Origin: Nonomuraea purpurea
GTDB lineage: Bacteria > Actinomycetota > Actinomycetes > Streptosporangiales > Streptosporangiaceae
Length of the DNA stretch: 64,000 nucleotides
NCBI RefSeq assembly: GCF_042650645.1
Contig: NZ_JBHSBI010000006.1
Coordinates: 310,001-374,000 of the forward strand
Direction: 5' to 3'
Part shown: one piece after another, positions 52,585 to 61,743 of the stretch
How the letters are laid out: the number at the start of each line of letters is the position of its first letter
How positions within the stretch are numbered: position 1 is the stretch's first letter
The notes under the pieces: model-generated
The model's database searches: none
What the model was told of the DNA's origin: nothing
What the model saw: the letters and a program-made list of their open reading frames with translations, nothing else
Position numbers and translations under genes: made by a program

Positions 52585-54416
52585 CAGCGCAGCCCTCCCT
52601 GCTCGCCGGCCAGCACCGACTCCTCGGGACCGGCCACCTCCATCTCGTCGTAGTGGGCGAACACCCGCCGGTAGAGGCGGCTGCGCGCGATGAGCTCGTC
52701 GTGCGTACCGAAATCGACGACCTCGCCGCGTTTCAGCAGCAGCACCTTGTCGGCCCACCGGATCTGCGACAGCCGATGAGTGATGAGCAGCGTCGTCCGC
52801 CCTTCGAGGATGCGTCCGATGGCCTGCTGGATCTTGTCCTCGGTGGCCGAGTCGATGGCGCTGGTGGAATCGTCCAGGACGAGGATCGCCGGGTCGGTCA
52901 GCAACGCCCGCGCGATGGCCAGCCGCTGCCGCTGCCCGCCGGAGAGCGTGACGCCGCGTTCCCCGATGACGGTGTCGTACCCCTCCTCCAGTTCGGCGAT
53001 GAACTCGGCGGCCTGCGCGTCCTCCGCGGCCCGCACCACCGCTTCGCGGTCGGCGCGCTGGCCCAGGCTGAAGGCGATGTTCTCGGTCACGGACCGCGAG
53101 AACAGCACGATGTCCTGCTCGATGGTGGAGATCTGGGAACGCAGGGAGTCGAGGTCCCATTCGCGTACGTCGACGCCGTCGACCAGGATCCGCCCCGAGG
53201 TGACGTCGTAGATGCGGGGCACCAGCTTGGTCAGCGTGCTCTTGCCCGACCCGGTCTCGCCGACGATCGCCACCGTCTCGCCCGGCCTTACGGTGAAGCT
53301 CACGCCGCGCAGCGCCGGCTCGCCATCCTCGTAACCGAACGTCACGTCGTCGAAGACGATCTCCCCGCCGATGGACGCCGCGTGCCCGTCGGCCCGCTGC
53401 TCGATCTCGGACTCGGAGTTGACGATGCTCAGGATCCGGCGCGAGGAGACGATGCCGATCTGGATCAGCGAGAACGTGAAGATCGACATCTGCGCGGGAA
53501 AGCCCAGCATGCCCATCAACCCCATGAACGCCACCAGGTCGCCGACCGTGATCGCCCCGATGCTCTGGAGGTAGAGGGCGTGCCAGAGCGCCCCGGCCAT
53601 CGCGAAGGAGAACAGCAAGGTCGGCAGGTAGCGGGCCTGGACGAGCCCGTTGCGCAGGAAGGAGTCGCGGTAGCGGCGCGCGTGACTTCTGAACCGCCGC
53701 CGCTCCTGCCCCTCCTGCGCGGTCACCTTGATCACCTCGATGCCGCGCACGGCCTGGTTGAGCACCGCGTTCAGCTCCCCGAACTGCTCGCGCATGAGGG
53801 TCGCCACCGGGTTGAGCCGGCGCATGTAGTGCCAGAGCGCGATCGCGAACACGACCGCGAAGATCCCGGGCGACAGCAGCAACCGCGGATCGATGGCCGC
53901 GATGAAGAACAACGGCACGATCCCGGAGAGCCCGGAATCCACGATCAGATCGACGCCCGGCGTGATCATGATCGACAACTGCCGGATGTCGTTGGCGGCC
54001 CGAGCCATCAGATCGCCCACCCGCTGCCGGTTGTGGAAGGTCTGGCTCTTGCCCAGCAAACTCACGTACAGCTCGTCACGCGCGTCCCGCTCAAGCCGCT
54101 TGGCCATCACCTCGCTGGACAACCGCGCCACCAGATCGAACAACCCCCGACCCGCCACGACGGCCAGCAGGCCCAGCGCGAGCGCCCACAGGGCGTCCAT
54201 CGGCTCGCCGCGCTCCCCCAGCACGGCGTCGAAGGCGGCCCCGGTGAACTGCGGCACCGAGGCGTTGAGCACCGTCATCACCAACGACCCGCCGAGGAAC
54301 CCGACGAGGTAGAGCGGATGACGCCGCAGATGCGACCAGAGCCACCGCACGGGGCCACGCCGGTTGAACCGTGGACCGGAAACGGAGAACTCGGACGTGC
54401 TGGTAGTCACGGGCAC
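52584..54416 (-). CDS. ABC exporter half-transporter, subunit A
   Basis: 610 aa from GTG 54416. TMD about 25-330, NBD 360-595. Walker A GETGSGKST, canonical signature LSGGQRQ, but Walker B is LVLDDSTSAID with Asp in place of the catalytic Glu. Together with subunit B this gives one canonical and one degenerate ATP site, as in other heterodimeric exporters. The first 25 residues are a soluble extension. Confidence 0.92.
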   Translation of the reverse strand: MPVTTSTSEFSVSGPRFNRRGPVRWLWSHLRRHPLYLVGFLGGSLVMTVLNASVPQFTGAAFDAVLGERGEPMDALWALALGLLAVVAGRGLFDLVARLSSEVMAKRLERDARDELYVSLLGKSQTFHNRQRVGDLMARAANDIRQLSIMITPGVDLIVDSGLSGIVPLFFIAAIDPRLLLSPGIFAVVFAIALWHYMRRLNPVATLMREQFGELNAVLNQAVRGIEVIKVTAQEGQERRRFRSHARRYRDSFLRNGLVQARYLPTLLFSFAMAGALWHALYLQSIGAITVGDLVAFMGLMGMLGFPAQMSIFTFSLIQIGIVSSRRILSIVNSESEIEQRADGHAASIGGEIVFDDVTFGYEDGEPALRGVSFTVRPGETVAIVGETGSGKSTLTKLVPRIYDVTSGRILVDGVDVREWDLDSLRSQISTIEQDIVLFSRSVTENIAFSLGQRADREAVVRAAEDAQAAEFIAELEEGYDTVIGERGVTLSGGQRQRLAIARALLTDPAILVLDDSTSAIDSATEDKIQQAIGRILEGRTTLLITHRLSQIRWADKVLLLKRGEVVDFGTHDELIARSRLYRRVFAHYDEMEVAGPEESVLAGEQGGLR

Positions 54417-54589
54417 CGCCCCCGATGCGGGCTAGGAAACTTCGAACCTGCTTTCTACCACCGCCCACCGACAGTTTCCCAGCAGTTTTCCCGGCCCTTG
54501 AAGCGCAAGCGGGCGGTGCCCCAGACCGTGCCATCCGGCGCGCGTAACCTGGTGCGGGTCGCGCAGCCCAGGCAACCTTGGGAGGGACC

Positions 54590-55012
54590 CTAGGCGATCG
54601 TGGCGAGGACTCGGTCCAGATCGTCGAGAGTGCGCAGCCAACCTGTTTCGGTTTGCGCGGCCCAGGTCTTGTCGGCGAAGGTGTGCGTGAAAGTGAGCAG
54701 GCAGCCCTCGCCGTCAGGGGCGAGTTCGAGGCGCAGGTCGTGCACGCCGGTCGTCTCCTCGTACTCCCGGAACGCGAAGGTCTTCGGCGGATCGAGCTCG
54801 GTGATCTCGGCGCGGACGGCGGTACCTTCCTCGTCTCGGAACAGGATGGCGCCGCCGACGTTCAGGTCCAGTTCCTCGGCGGTCATCGGGTACCACTGGC
54901 TGAGGTGCGACGGCTCAGTGATGGCGCGCCACACCTTCTCCGGGGGGTGCGGGATGCGCCGCTCGAAACGCAGTGCCCACCTGTCGCCCACGGGCCGCAG
55001 GAGGTTATCCAT
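54590..55012 (-). CDS. SRPBCC/AHSA1-family protein
   Basis: 140 aa from ATG 55012 with AAGGA upstream. ALRFERRIPHPPEKVWRAIT, then AFREYEETTGVHDLRLELAP and CLLTFTHTFADKTWAAQTET match the START-like AHSA1 (Aha1 C-terminal-like) family. It binds a hydrophobic ligand in a helix-grip pocket. Its start is 8 bp inside the ArsR gene, so the two are co-translated, a common pair. Confidence 0.85.
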   Translation of the reverse strand: MDNLLRPVGDRWALRFERRIPHPPEKVWRAITEPSHLSQWYPMTAEELDLNVGGAILFRDEEGTAVRAEITELDPPKTFAFREYEETTGVHDLRLELAPDGEGCLLTFTHTFADKTWAAQTETGWLRTLDDLDRVLATIA

Positions 55013-55340
55013 CGTCGTCCTTTCCATCGGAAATGTCCGGCATCGCGTCCAGGTGCTGTTCAAGTGCGTTCAGCCGATCCGCCCAGAAACGCCGGTAGGG
55101 CCGCAGCCATGTGTCGATCTCCATGAGCGGCTCAGGCCGCAGCCGATAACAACGGCGCTGAGCATCCTGGCGGACCTCCACCAGGCTCGCCTCCCGCAGC
55201 ACCTTCAGGTGCTTTGAGACTGCCGGTTGAGTCAAGGGCAGCCGCTCGGCCAGCTCACCGACCGAACGCTCCCCGCCGCGAAGCAGGTCCAAGATCTCCC
55301 TGCGCCGCGGCTCGGCGAGCACCTCGAACATTGTTGCCAC
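55005..55340 (-). CDS. ArsR-family HTH regulator
   Basis: 111 aa from GTG 55340 (or ATG 55331, MFEVLAEPRRREILDLLRGG). Winged HTH: VGELAERLPLTQPAVSKHLK, then VLREASLVEVRQDAQRRCYR. No metal-binding Cys pair, so it belongs to the AHSA1-associated group that controls the downstream gene and itself rather than a metal sensor. The AT-rich stretch just upstream (55341-55390) carries two CATATAA copies and probably its promoter. Confidence 0.85.
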   Translation of the reverse strand: MATMFEVLAEPRRREILDLLRGGERSVGELAERLPLTQPAVSKHLKVLREASLVEVRQDAQRRCYRLRPEPLMEIDTWLRPYRRFWADRLNALEQHLDAMPDISDGKDDDG

Positions 55341-55417
55341 ACGAGGAATATACCTTAGCATTCATATAACGCAAGCAGCATATAAGCGCCTGGACGTAGC
55401 AGCCCGTCCATGTCGGC

Positions 55418-55768
55418 TCAGATGTCGGTGGCTCGCTCGTGGCGGGGTTCGTACATGCCCACCTCACCGCCGCCCGGCAGGCGGAACCTGGTCAGGCGGC
55501 CCCACCCCGCCTCCGTGATCGGCTGCGTGAACTCGACGCCTTTCGAGGACAGCTCGTCCACGGTCGCCTCGACGTCGTCGCACATCAGGTAGAACTCGTG
55601 CGACGCGGCGCCCTCCGCAGGATGCACCGCAAGCTCCGAGGGCGGCAGTTTGAAGATCAGCCAGCCGCCACCCGCATCGACGTGCGGATAGTCCAGTACA
55701 TCCCGGAAGAAGGCCCGGTCGGCTTCCGCATCACGGCTGTAGAGGATGACGTGCCCACCATTGATCAT
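55418..55768 (-). CDS. VOC (glyoxalase-like) family protein
   Basis: 116 aa from ATG 55768 (MINGGHVILYSRDAEADRAF). Paired beta-alpha-beta-beta-beta units with HVDAGGGWLIFKLPPSELAV and HEFYLMCDDVEATVDELSSK fit the vicinal-oxygen-chelate fold. It could be a dioxygenase, an isomerase or a binding-type resistance protein. Single cytosolic gene. Confidence 0.8.
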   Translation of the reverse strand: MINGGHVILYSRDAEADRAFFRDVLDYPHVDAGGGWLIFKLPPSELAVHPAEGAASHEFYLMCDDVEATVDELSSKGVEFTQPITEAGWGRLTRFRLPGGGEVGMYEPRHERATDI

Positions 55769-55974
55769 GCTGCGATGATAGGAGAGAGGACCGGCACAGA
55801 CGTGGCACACCTGCGGAGAGTCCTCCAGAGTCGCTGAGCGCATCCACGCCTGACCCCGGCCAGCACCTCCGCGTGCACGTGCCAACCGTCACACTGAGCG
55901 CGACTTACGGGTGGCGGGCCGCCGTGAGCCAGTGGTAATCATGCTCACACCCGATGGCAATCGAAAGGATATTC

Positions 55975-56394
55975 GTGCGCACACGTAAGCTGGCGACTCT
56001 CCTGGCCGGCGCAGCCCTGGCTACCTCCACCACGCTCGTGGTGGGCGCCGCTCCGGCCAGTGCCGCCGGCCCCTGCGGCAGCAGCTACTCCCGGATCGGC
56101 GCCTACCGCATCCCCGAGGACGGGACCCGCACGGGCACGCTAGAGGTGTACTACAGCTCCAGCACCGGAAGGAACTGCGCCCTGACCTACGGCTACGGCG
56201 CTTACGCCAACACCACAAGCTGGAAGGCTGTCAGGATCTCAAAAGGTGACGGCAGCGGGGGACAGAAAAATGGCGGGCAGTTCACGTACTACGCCGGTCC
56301 GGTGTATGTCTCGGCGCCTGGCCAATGTATTGACGTTGTCGGAGAGGTACCGGCCGGGGTGAGCCTCGAGCTCAACAACGTGCACTGCGGCTGA
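55975..56394 (+). CDS. Secreted small protein with four cysteines
   Basis: 139 aa from GTG 55975; AAAGGA at 55963-55968 decides this start. Signal peptide MRTRKLATLLAGAALATSTT, then AAPASAA. The mature part of about 105 residues is Tyr- and Gly-rich with four Cys (CGSS, NCALTY, QCIDV, HCG), probably two disulfides, resembling Streptomyces secreted spore-associated small proteins. Function unknown. Confidence 0.75.
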   Translation: MRTRKLATLLAGAALATSTTLVVGAAPASAAGPCGSSYSRIGAYRIPEDGTRTGTLEVYYSSSTGRNCALTYGYGAYANTTSWKAVRISKGDGSGGQKNGGQFTYYAGPVYVSAPGQCIDVVGEVPAGVSLELNNVHCG

Positions 56395-56589
56395 CCCTCT
56401 TCTGGCCAGACCGGGTGCCCTCCAGAGGGACGTGGAGGGCACCTCGGCAGGAAAGGTCGCGAGAGGCGACCTCCCGCTACCTGCTCGACGGCACGCCGCC
56501 CGCGAAGGGAGCCACCTGCCGGCCCGACACGGTGCCCTTCACCACCGCGGCGACGACCGACCGTCCGGGGCCGGCCTTCAACTCGTGAA

Positions 56590-57528
56590 TCACGTGGTCT
56601 CGCCTGCGGGAACGACCTGAACTCGCTTTTGGGGGGCGGCGTCCAGGGCGACCACGAGCCGGACGGCGCTCCCCCGCGCCCCAAGTGCCCACATCATCAA
56701 GGCCCGCCGCTCTCGCCCCATGACACCAGGGGACTGCGACCAAGGCTCGTTCATGGTCCTTTGCTCTGTGGGCAGCCGGGAGGGCGGTCCCGAGTAGAAC
56801 CAATCCGTCTCCTGCAGGAGACCCAGCACCCGGTTCTGGAGCCACTCCCACTCGTCGTCGATCTTCTTCAGCTGGCCGCGCCCGCCGACGGCGCGACGCA
56901 ACTCCCGTCGCCTCCAGGGTTCCAGGGAGCGGTAGCAAGAGATCCACTCCCTGTCGGCGCTGTGCAACTCCGCCAAGGAACGGCCCTTCATCGAATTCCC
57001 GGCCGTCAGGACTCGATCAATGATGAGCCCCGCAAGCGTGGTCCCGAACCAGAACAACTGCTCCTTGGGCGCGTTCACATACATCCGCTGCCGCTTCCCC
57101 AGCCTGCGGCTCAGTTCCCGGCGCCGCCGCTGGTCGCAGCACCACGGGAGCACAGTGCGGCCTACCGCTATCCAGTGGTCCATCTTCGCCAGGCGCTCGG
57201 CGCGCCATGCCTCGCCGACGGTGGGCTCCGCGAGGTATTGCCTGGTCAGGCTCTCCAGTTCCGCATCCACCTCAGAAACCGGTGCCCTCCGGCCACAGCC
57301 GGGGGCCGGGCAGCGATAGAAGCGGCTTGTCGTGTACCAGCCCACGTCCTGCGAGTCCACCACGACGGCGCCCTCGCACCGCGCGCACCGGAGAAAGCCC
57401 TCGCCTATGTATGGGGAATCCGACTCGTCCGGGATGCCGCTCTCCGGGGCGACGTCCAACTCGGTGCGCCTGAAGTTCCGCATCGTGCTTATGGCATCGT
57501 CAATCGTCAAACCGACATCCGCCGTCAT
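56590..57528 (-). CDS. Zinc-ribbon protein resembling serine-recombinase ribbon
   Basis: 312 aa. Residues 48-85 form a zinc ribbon (LRCARCEGAVVVDSQDVGWY, RFYRCPAPGCGRRAP) followed by a Glu-rich helix (VSEVDAELESLTRQYLAEP), the layout seen in recombinase zinc-beta-ribbon domains. The remainder is basic and Trp-rich (ERLAKMDHWIAVGR, DDEWEWLQNRVLGLL). No resolvase catalytic domain is present, so it is not a complete recombinase. It lies 86 bp after the Cys-rich gene upstream. Confidence 0.6.
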   Translation of the reverse strand: MTADVGLTIDDAISTMRNFRRTELDVAPESGIPDESDSPYIGEGFLRCARCEGAVVVDSQDVGWYTTSRFYRCPAPGCGRRAPVSEVDAELESLTRQYLAEPTVGEAWRAERLAKMDHWIAVGRTVLPWCCDQRRRRELSRRLGKRQRMYVNAPKEQLFWFGTTLAGLIIDRVLTAGNSMKGRSLAELHSADREWISCYRSLEPWRRRELRRAVGGRGQLKKIDDEWEWLQNRVLGLLQETDWFYSGPPSRLPTEQRTMNEPWSQSPGVMGRERRALMMWALGARGSAVRLVVALDAAPQKRVQVVPAGETT

Positions 57529-57613
57529 ACCGTCGCCTCATCTGTCGGGAAGTGACACTCAGGAGCTACGCCCAAGGGCGAAGTAGCGGTGTAACCACGG
57601 AGCACGCGTCCGG

Positions 57614-58255
57614 TCACTCGTCGAAGACCGTGACGGGGCTCCGGCATAGCCAGCAAAGACGCAGCATGATCTCGTCGGCCGGATGCGGCCGCTCGTCGCC
57701 GGGCTCGAGCAGGAAGCCGTGCGTGGTCGTCAGGTTCTCACCGCCTGTGGCCTCGTAGCAGGCCCGGCAGGCGGCGCTCCGGCACTTCGTGCAGCGGTAC
57801 CCCCACCCGGCCAGGATCACCTCGTCGGCGCTCTGCCCGAAGTCCGCGGTGTGCCAGGGGTGGCCGCAGTCCGGGTCGTCGCAGGAGAACTCGACGTGGG
57901 AGCAGGGCAGGATCGGGTAGCCACAGCGGGCGCAGTGGGTCGGCGATGCCCTCAACTCCGGGAGCGGCGTGCGCTCGGGAATCTCGATCAGGGCGCCGTC
58001 GGCCTCGTCGAAGATCATGACCATGTCGCGGCCGAGGTTGCGGTACGGCGTCTCCACAATCACGTAGTAGCCCTCTTGGCGGACCTCCCGGCGACGCAGG
58101 TACTCCAGCGCGACGGCCTCGGTCTTGACCCAGAACACCTCGTAGACCTGGCCGTTGTCCTTCCTGTCCACAACGCTGGCGCTGCTCTCGACGGTGTCGG
58201 CGTACGAGCGGGTGCCGGGTTGGTTCGTGGACTGCTTTCGTCGTCGCCACCACAT
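57614..58255 (-). CDS. Multi-zinc-finger protein, unknown function
   Basis: 213 aa. Cys/His clusters: THCARCGYPILPCSHVEF, CDDPDCGHPWH, CTKCRSAACRACYEA and CWLC, suggesting two or three treble-clef or ribbon zinc sites. The N-terminal half has an EVFWVKTEAVALEYLRRREV block. No enzymatic motif seen. It probably forms an operon with the downstream zinc-ribbon gene. Confidence 0.7.
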   Translation of the reverse strand: MWWRRRKQSTNQPGTRSYADTVESSASVVDRKDNGQVYEVFWVKTEAVALEYLRRREVRQEGYYVIVETPYRNLGRDMVMIFDEADGALIEIPERTPLPELRASPTHCARCGYPILPCSHVEFSCDDPDCGHPWHTADFGQSADEVILAGWGYRCTKCRSAACRACYEATGGENLTTTHGFLLEPGDERPHPADEIMLRLCWLCRSPVTVFDE

Positions 58256-58834
58256 GGGTCAAGCATCAGGGCGTCAGACGGGACCGGTCCCGAGAACGAA
58301 TGCCGGAGGGTGTTCGTCGGGCCGGGAACCCCGTTGACGTGGCCGCGCTCAACGCGCACACTCCCAGCGCCGGCAGCGAATAGCGCAGCCCCCGCGGACT
58401 ACGCGGGTCGGCATGTCGTTGGGGTCGTGAAAACTGGCGACCTCGCGTAACAACTGTCGCGTGTTCAAGCGAAACGGCGCTCCGCCGAGACACGACAAAC
58501 AGTTTGACCAGTAACGACCACATCTAAACGCATTCTTTCGGTAGTCGGTTGTGTTCGAAATGTAAGGACAAGGGCTGCCGTCTCAGATTGCGTTGGGACG
58601 ACGGTGATGCGCCGGAGGATCCGCCAACGGCCTATGAACAGGGCAAACCCGCGTGTGCCAAAACGGTTTTTCCTGGATACCCGGCGACCGGCTTCAAACA
58701 AAACCTGGCACAACTCTTTTGCTCGTTGGACCGTGCCATTACGATCTCGTAGGCGCATCGCAAAGGGTCTGTACGGGGATGGAATCGCTCTGCGGTGGCA
58801 TGACCATGTCCGGACCGTCGCGGAGGAATTCGAG
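58256..58834. other. Intergenic stretch with an AT-richer part
   Basis: About 580 bp between divergent genes. The part from about 58440 to 58760 has lower GC than its surroundings; a short frame at 58549-58752 lacks codon bias and any RBS and is not called. It should contain the promoter of the gene at 58835; nothing else is supported. Confidence 0.35.
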
Positions 58835-59719
58835 ATGTCCAACCCTTACGAGCAGCAGTATGACCCGAACACGGCCCACCCCCAGGCGTATGGCACGCCG
58901 CCGCCCGGCTACGGGCCGATGATGCCTCCGGGCCCCAACTACCACCAGCAGCGGATGCGCAACGGATTAGGCGTCGCCGCACTGGTCATCGGCATCATTG
59001 GGCCGCTGTTCGGCTTGATCCCGGTGCTGTTCTTCGTCGCCGGCACCCTCGGCCTACTGGCGGTGATCTTCGGTTTCGTCGGCCGCGCCCGGGCAAGCCG
59101 TGGCACCGCATCCAACGGCGGAATGGCGCTGTCGGGCGCCATCCTCGGCCTGATCTCCATGGGCCTCGCGACATGGGGGCTCGTCATCACGGTGAGCGCC
59201 GTGGGCGAGGCGGCGACGCAGCTCGATCAAATGATCGCCACTGCCAGCGCGGCCCCGGAGGCGGCCGACCCCAGCCCGTCCAAGAGCCAGGCACGCAAAC
59301 CTATCGCGCTGGGTGCCGTCGCGAAGGAGCCGCCATTCACATTGAAGATCTTGTCTGTCAGCCGCGAGCAGACGGTGAGCAGCTCAATCGACAGTCACAA
59401 GGCCCAGGGCTCCTACGCGGTCGTTAAGGTCCTCGTGAAGAACACCGGCAACAGCCCGGCCGCGTTCCCCGGCACCGACGCGGGCATCCTGGACAGCGAC
59501 GCCAAGCAGTACAAGATCGACTCCGGTGCGACGATCAGCCAGAATCTGGAGACGGACCAGGGCCTGTACGACGAAATCAACCCCGGCCAGAAGGTCACCC
59601 GAGTGCTGGTGTTCGACCTGCCGAAGAAGTCGGCACCCGTCGTGATCGCGATGGTCGGCGCCGAGGGCTCTGATGGGTCGTTGATGTATTTGGTGAAGGA
59701 CAGCGAACTGGCATCTTGA
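58835..59719 (+). CDS. DUF4190/DUF4352-type membrane protein
   Basis: 294 aa from ATG 58835 with GGAGG upstream. A Pro/Tyr/Gly-rich N-terminus (NPYEQQYDPNTAHPQAYGTP) precedes two helices (LGVAALVIGIIGPLFGLIPV, SGAILGLISMGLATWGLVIT). The outer domain 165-294 is an immunoglobulin-like DUF4352 fold (FTLKILSVSREQTVSSSIDS, SYAVVKVLVKNTGNSPAAFP). Probable envelope protein; exact role unknown. Confidence 0.8.
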   Translation: MSNPYEQQYDPNTAHPQAYGTPPPGYGPMMPPGPNYHQQRMRNGLGVAALVIGIIGPLFGLIPVLFFVAGTLGLLAVIFGFVGRARASRGTASNGGMALSGAILGLISMGLATWGLVITVSAVGEAATQLDQMIATASAAPEAADPSPSKSQARKPIALGAVAKEPPFTLKILSVSREQTVSSSIDSHKAQGSYAVVKVLVKNTGNSPAAFPGTDAGILDSDAKQYKIDSGATISQNLETDQGLYDEINPGQKVTRVLVFDLPKKSAPVVIAMVGAEGSDGSLMYLVKDSELAS

Positions 59720-59745
59720 CCGCCGGCACCGGATCACCATTGCGC

Positions 59746-60084
59746 ATGCGAACTTCCCAGTGGACCGCCATGGCCTTCGGTGCCGGACTGGCAGCCGTCG
59801 TCGTCTACCTGTACGGCCTGTGGGCCGGCGATTTCCTCGTCCTGCTGCCGTTGAGCGAATACTGCGTCGGCAAACTGGCCGACCCCGGCGTCTCATTGAC
59901 GTGGTTCCCGCTCCGACACCTCTGCCATTGGCAGGACGGCACGACGAGCGACCTGGTGCCCGCCTACGTCAACCCGCTCCTGATCATCTTTCTGGTCATC
60001 ACCGTCACCGGCATTGTGATGGCCATCCGCACAGCGCTCCGGAAAGCGGCCGTTCCGCCGAACCACCATCACGTTGAAACCTGA
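59746..60084 (+). CDS. Small membrane protein
   Basis: 112 aa from ATG 59746. Two helices (WTAMAFGAGLAAVVVYLYGL and NPLLIIFLVITVTGIVMAIR) flank a loop with two Cys (EYCVGKL, RHLCHW) that is probably extracytoplasmic. It ends with NHHHVET. It follows the previous gene by 26 bp. Not recognised. Confidence 0.65.
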   Translation: MRTSQWTAMAFGAGLAAVVVYLYGLWAGDFLVLLPLSEYCVGKLADPGVSLTWFPLRHLCHWQDGTTSDLVPAYVNPLLIIFLVITVTGIVMAIRTALRKAAVPPNHHHVET

Positions 60085-60109
60085 GGTAGCGCCAAGGACT
60101 TATCGAAGG

Positions 60110-60429
60110 GTGAAGCGATTACGAATCGCCTTGAACGCGACCCGAGCGGACCACATGCTCAGCTCAGCCGGGGACTGGTCGCGTTCTTCCTGTTCGCCTC
60201 CTTCGGCATGCTGTGGAGCGGACTGGCGCTCCCGCTCGGGCGGGTGCGCACCTGGCACAACCGGCACGACGGGCGGCTGACCCTGCACGACTATGACCGC
60301 TCCGGCGGCGTCGCCTCCGCCGTGCAGGATGCTGCCGAGGACGTCTACCGCGATCTGAGACCCCGGAAGCGCGCGTGCTGGTCACCGGTTAGCCGGCCGA
60401 CATGCGTATCTGCTCCAGCGCTCCCATGA
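60110..60429 (+). pseudogene. Remnant of a small membrane protein gene
   Basis: A frame open from 60085 encodes LSRGLVAFFLFASFGMLWSG, then LALPLGRVRTWHNRHDGRLT and GGVASAVQDAAEDVYRDLRP with good codon bias, but has no start before ATG 60208, inside the hydrophobic segment. A GTG at 60110 opens a different frame (MKRLRIALNATRADHMLS), so a frameshift near 60160 would join the two. The 3' end runs into the convergent gene. A decayed or misjoined gene is likely. Confidence 0.4.
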
Positions 60430-61444
60430 GCGTGCCCACGCGCCGACCTCCGCGATCGCCGAGCCGCAACATGCCGATCCGCCAGATGGCGTTCCGTGCC
60501 GCGTCCACCGCGTCCTCCTCCAGCGCCGCTTCCAGGACGCCCACTGCCAGGAACCGCGGGTGCCAGCCGTCCATCACGTCGGGTGGCGCGTCGGCGGGCG
60601 GAGCCTGGGCCAGCAGCTCGTCGCTAAAGCGGCGGACCTCGGCACGCAGCTCGGCGAGTATCGCCGGGGCGGGCACCTGCGCCAGAGCGGTCAGGACGCG
60701 GCCGACCAGCGGCACGTCCAGGCCGCTCAGCTCACATGCGGTCTCCGCCACCAAGGCGGCGATCTCGCGGGTCCTGCCAGGATCGGGGTTGGCCGCGAGG
60801 TCGGCCACGCGCGGGTCGGAGGCGAGGTAGGCCAGGTGGTCGAGCCGGTCCTGCTCGGCCACCTGCTCGCTTCCCGTGTCCGGTGAAGCGTGCAGGACAG
60901 CACTCAGATGCTCGCCCGCCAGCCACTCGGCATCCAGCCGCCGGCCGGTGACGGCCTCCCCCAGCGCCAACCCAGCCACGCGGAGATCGTCCTCTTCACA
61001 CAGCTCCACCCAGGCCGACAGCGCCCCGGGCAGGTCCTCGGGCTCTTCGGGGTCGAACAGCTCAATCACGGCGAGCACCCGGCCATACTCGGCGTAAACC
61101 AGCTGCCCGTCCGCATTGGCATTCCAGAACACGCTGAGCGCCCGCCCATCACGGGACAACCGGGCCAGGACCTCCGGCCGCGACCCCTGGAAACCGTTCG
61201 GCTCGACCAGCACGGTCCACTTCCCCAGCACTCCGGCCAGCGCCGCGCCCGCGTGCGCGGGCATCGCATCGTACGCGGCCTGGACCGTCTGCTCATACGT
61301 CCGGCTGCCCGTGCTCTCCTCCTGCTGCCCGGCCGCGGCGAGCACGTCCGCGGCGGACAGATCCTCGACCCAGGTAACGCATAACGGCACGGTCAGCGTT
61401 TCCTCCACCAACCGGCCGTAATGCGCCAGCGTCTCCGCGTCCAA
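60389..61444 (-). CDS. DUF6461-like hypothetical protein
   Basis: 351 aa from TTG 61444, decided by GAGGAG 5 nt upstream. N-terminal half: LCVTWVEDLSAADVLAAAG, GKWTVLVEPNGFQGSRPEVL and ALSVFWNANADGQLVYAEYG, the pattern seen in DUF6461 proteins of actinomycetes. The C-terminal half is helical and leucine-rich. Cytosolic, unknown function, sometimes linked to conflict systems. Confidence 0.7.
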   Translation of the reverse strand: MDAETLAHYGRLVEETLTVPLCVTWVEDLSAADVLAAAGQQEESTGSRTYEQTVQAAYDAMPAHAGAALAGVLGKWTVLVEPNGFQGSRPEVLARLSRDGRALSVFWNANADGQLVYAEYGRVLAVIELFDPEEPEDLPGALSAWVELCEEDDLRVAGLALGEAVTGRRLDAEWLAGEHLSAVLHASPDTGSEQVAEQDRLDHLAYLASDPRVADLAANPDPGRTREIAALVAETACELSGLDVPLVGRVLTALAQVPAPAILAELRAEVRRFSDELLAQAPPADAPPDVMDGWHPRFLAVGVLEAALEEDAVDAARNAIWRIGMLRLGDRGGRRVGTLMGALEQIRMSAG

Positions 61445-61743
61445 AACTCTCCTCTCGTCCAGTTCGGCGTACTCACTGCGTAGCCCTCGCTGGCAGACTC
61501 GCCCGGCCCGACGTACGCGGTACGGACTGACGGCGCGGCATGGACAGTGCGCGCCGGCCCGGGACTGTTCACGGTCGAGGACGGCACCGACGCCCCGAGC
61601 CCCGTCCTGTCCCGGCGGATAAAGTCCGGCGCGTCTCGCATCTTCAACCGCGAACGTTGATCATGTATCAGCCGTTCCCTGGCGTACGGAAGGATGAAAC
61701 CACGTTCACCGGCTTGACCAACTGCTTTGCGAGGAGTGGCGGG

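Noticed and set aside
56590..57528. Complete serine recombinase or integrase
   Set aside because: Only a zinc-ribbon-like part is present; the catalytic Ser domain is absent.
58549..58752. 67-codon frame with a CSKCKDKGC start
   Set aside because: No RBS, codon bias unlike the organism, and no recognisable family; AT-rich intergenic DNA gives such frames by chance.
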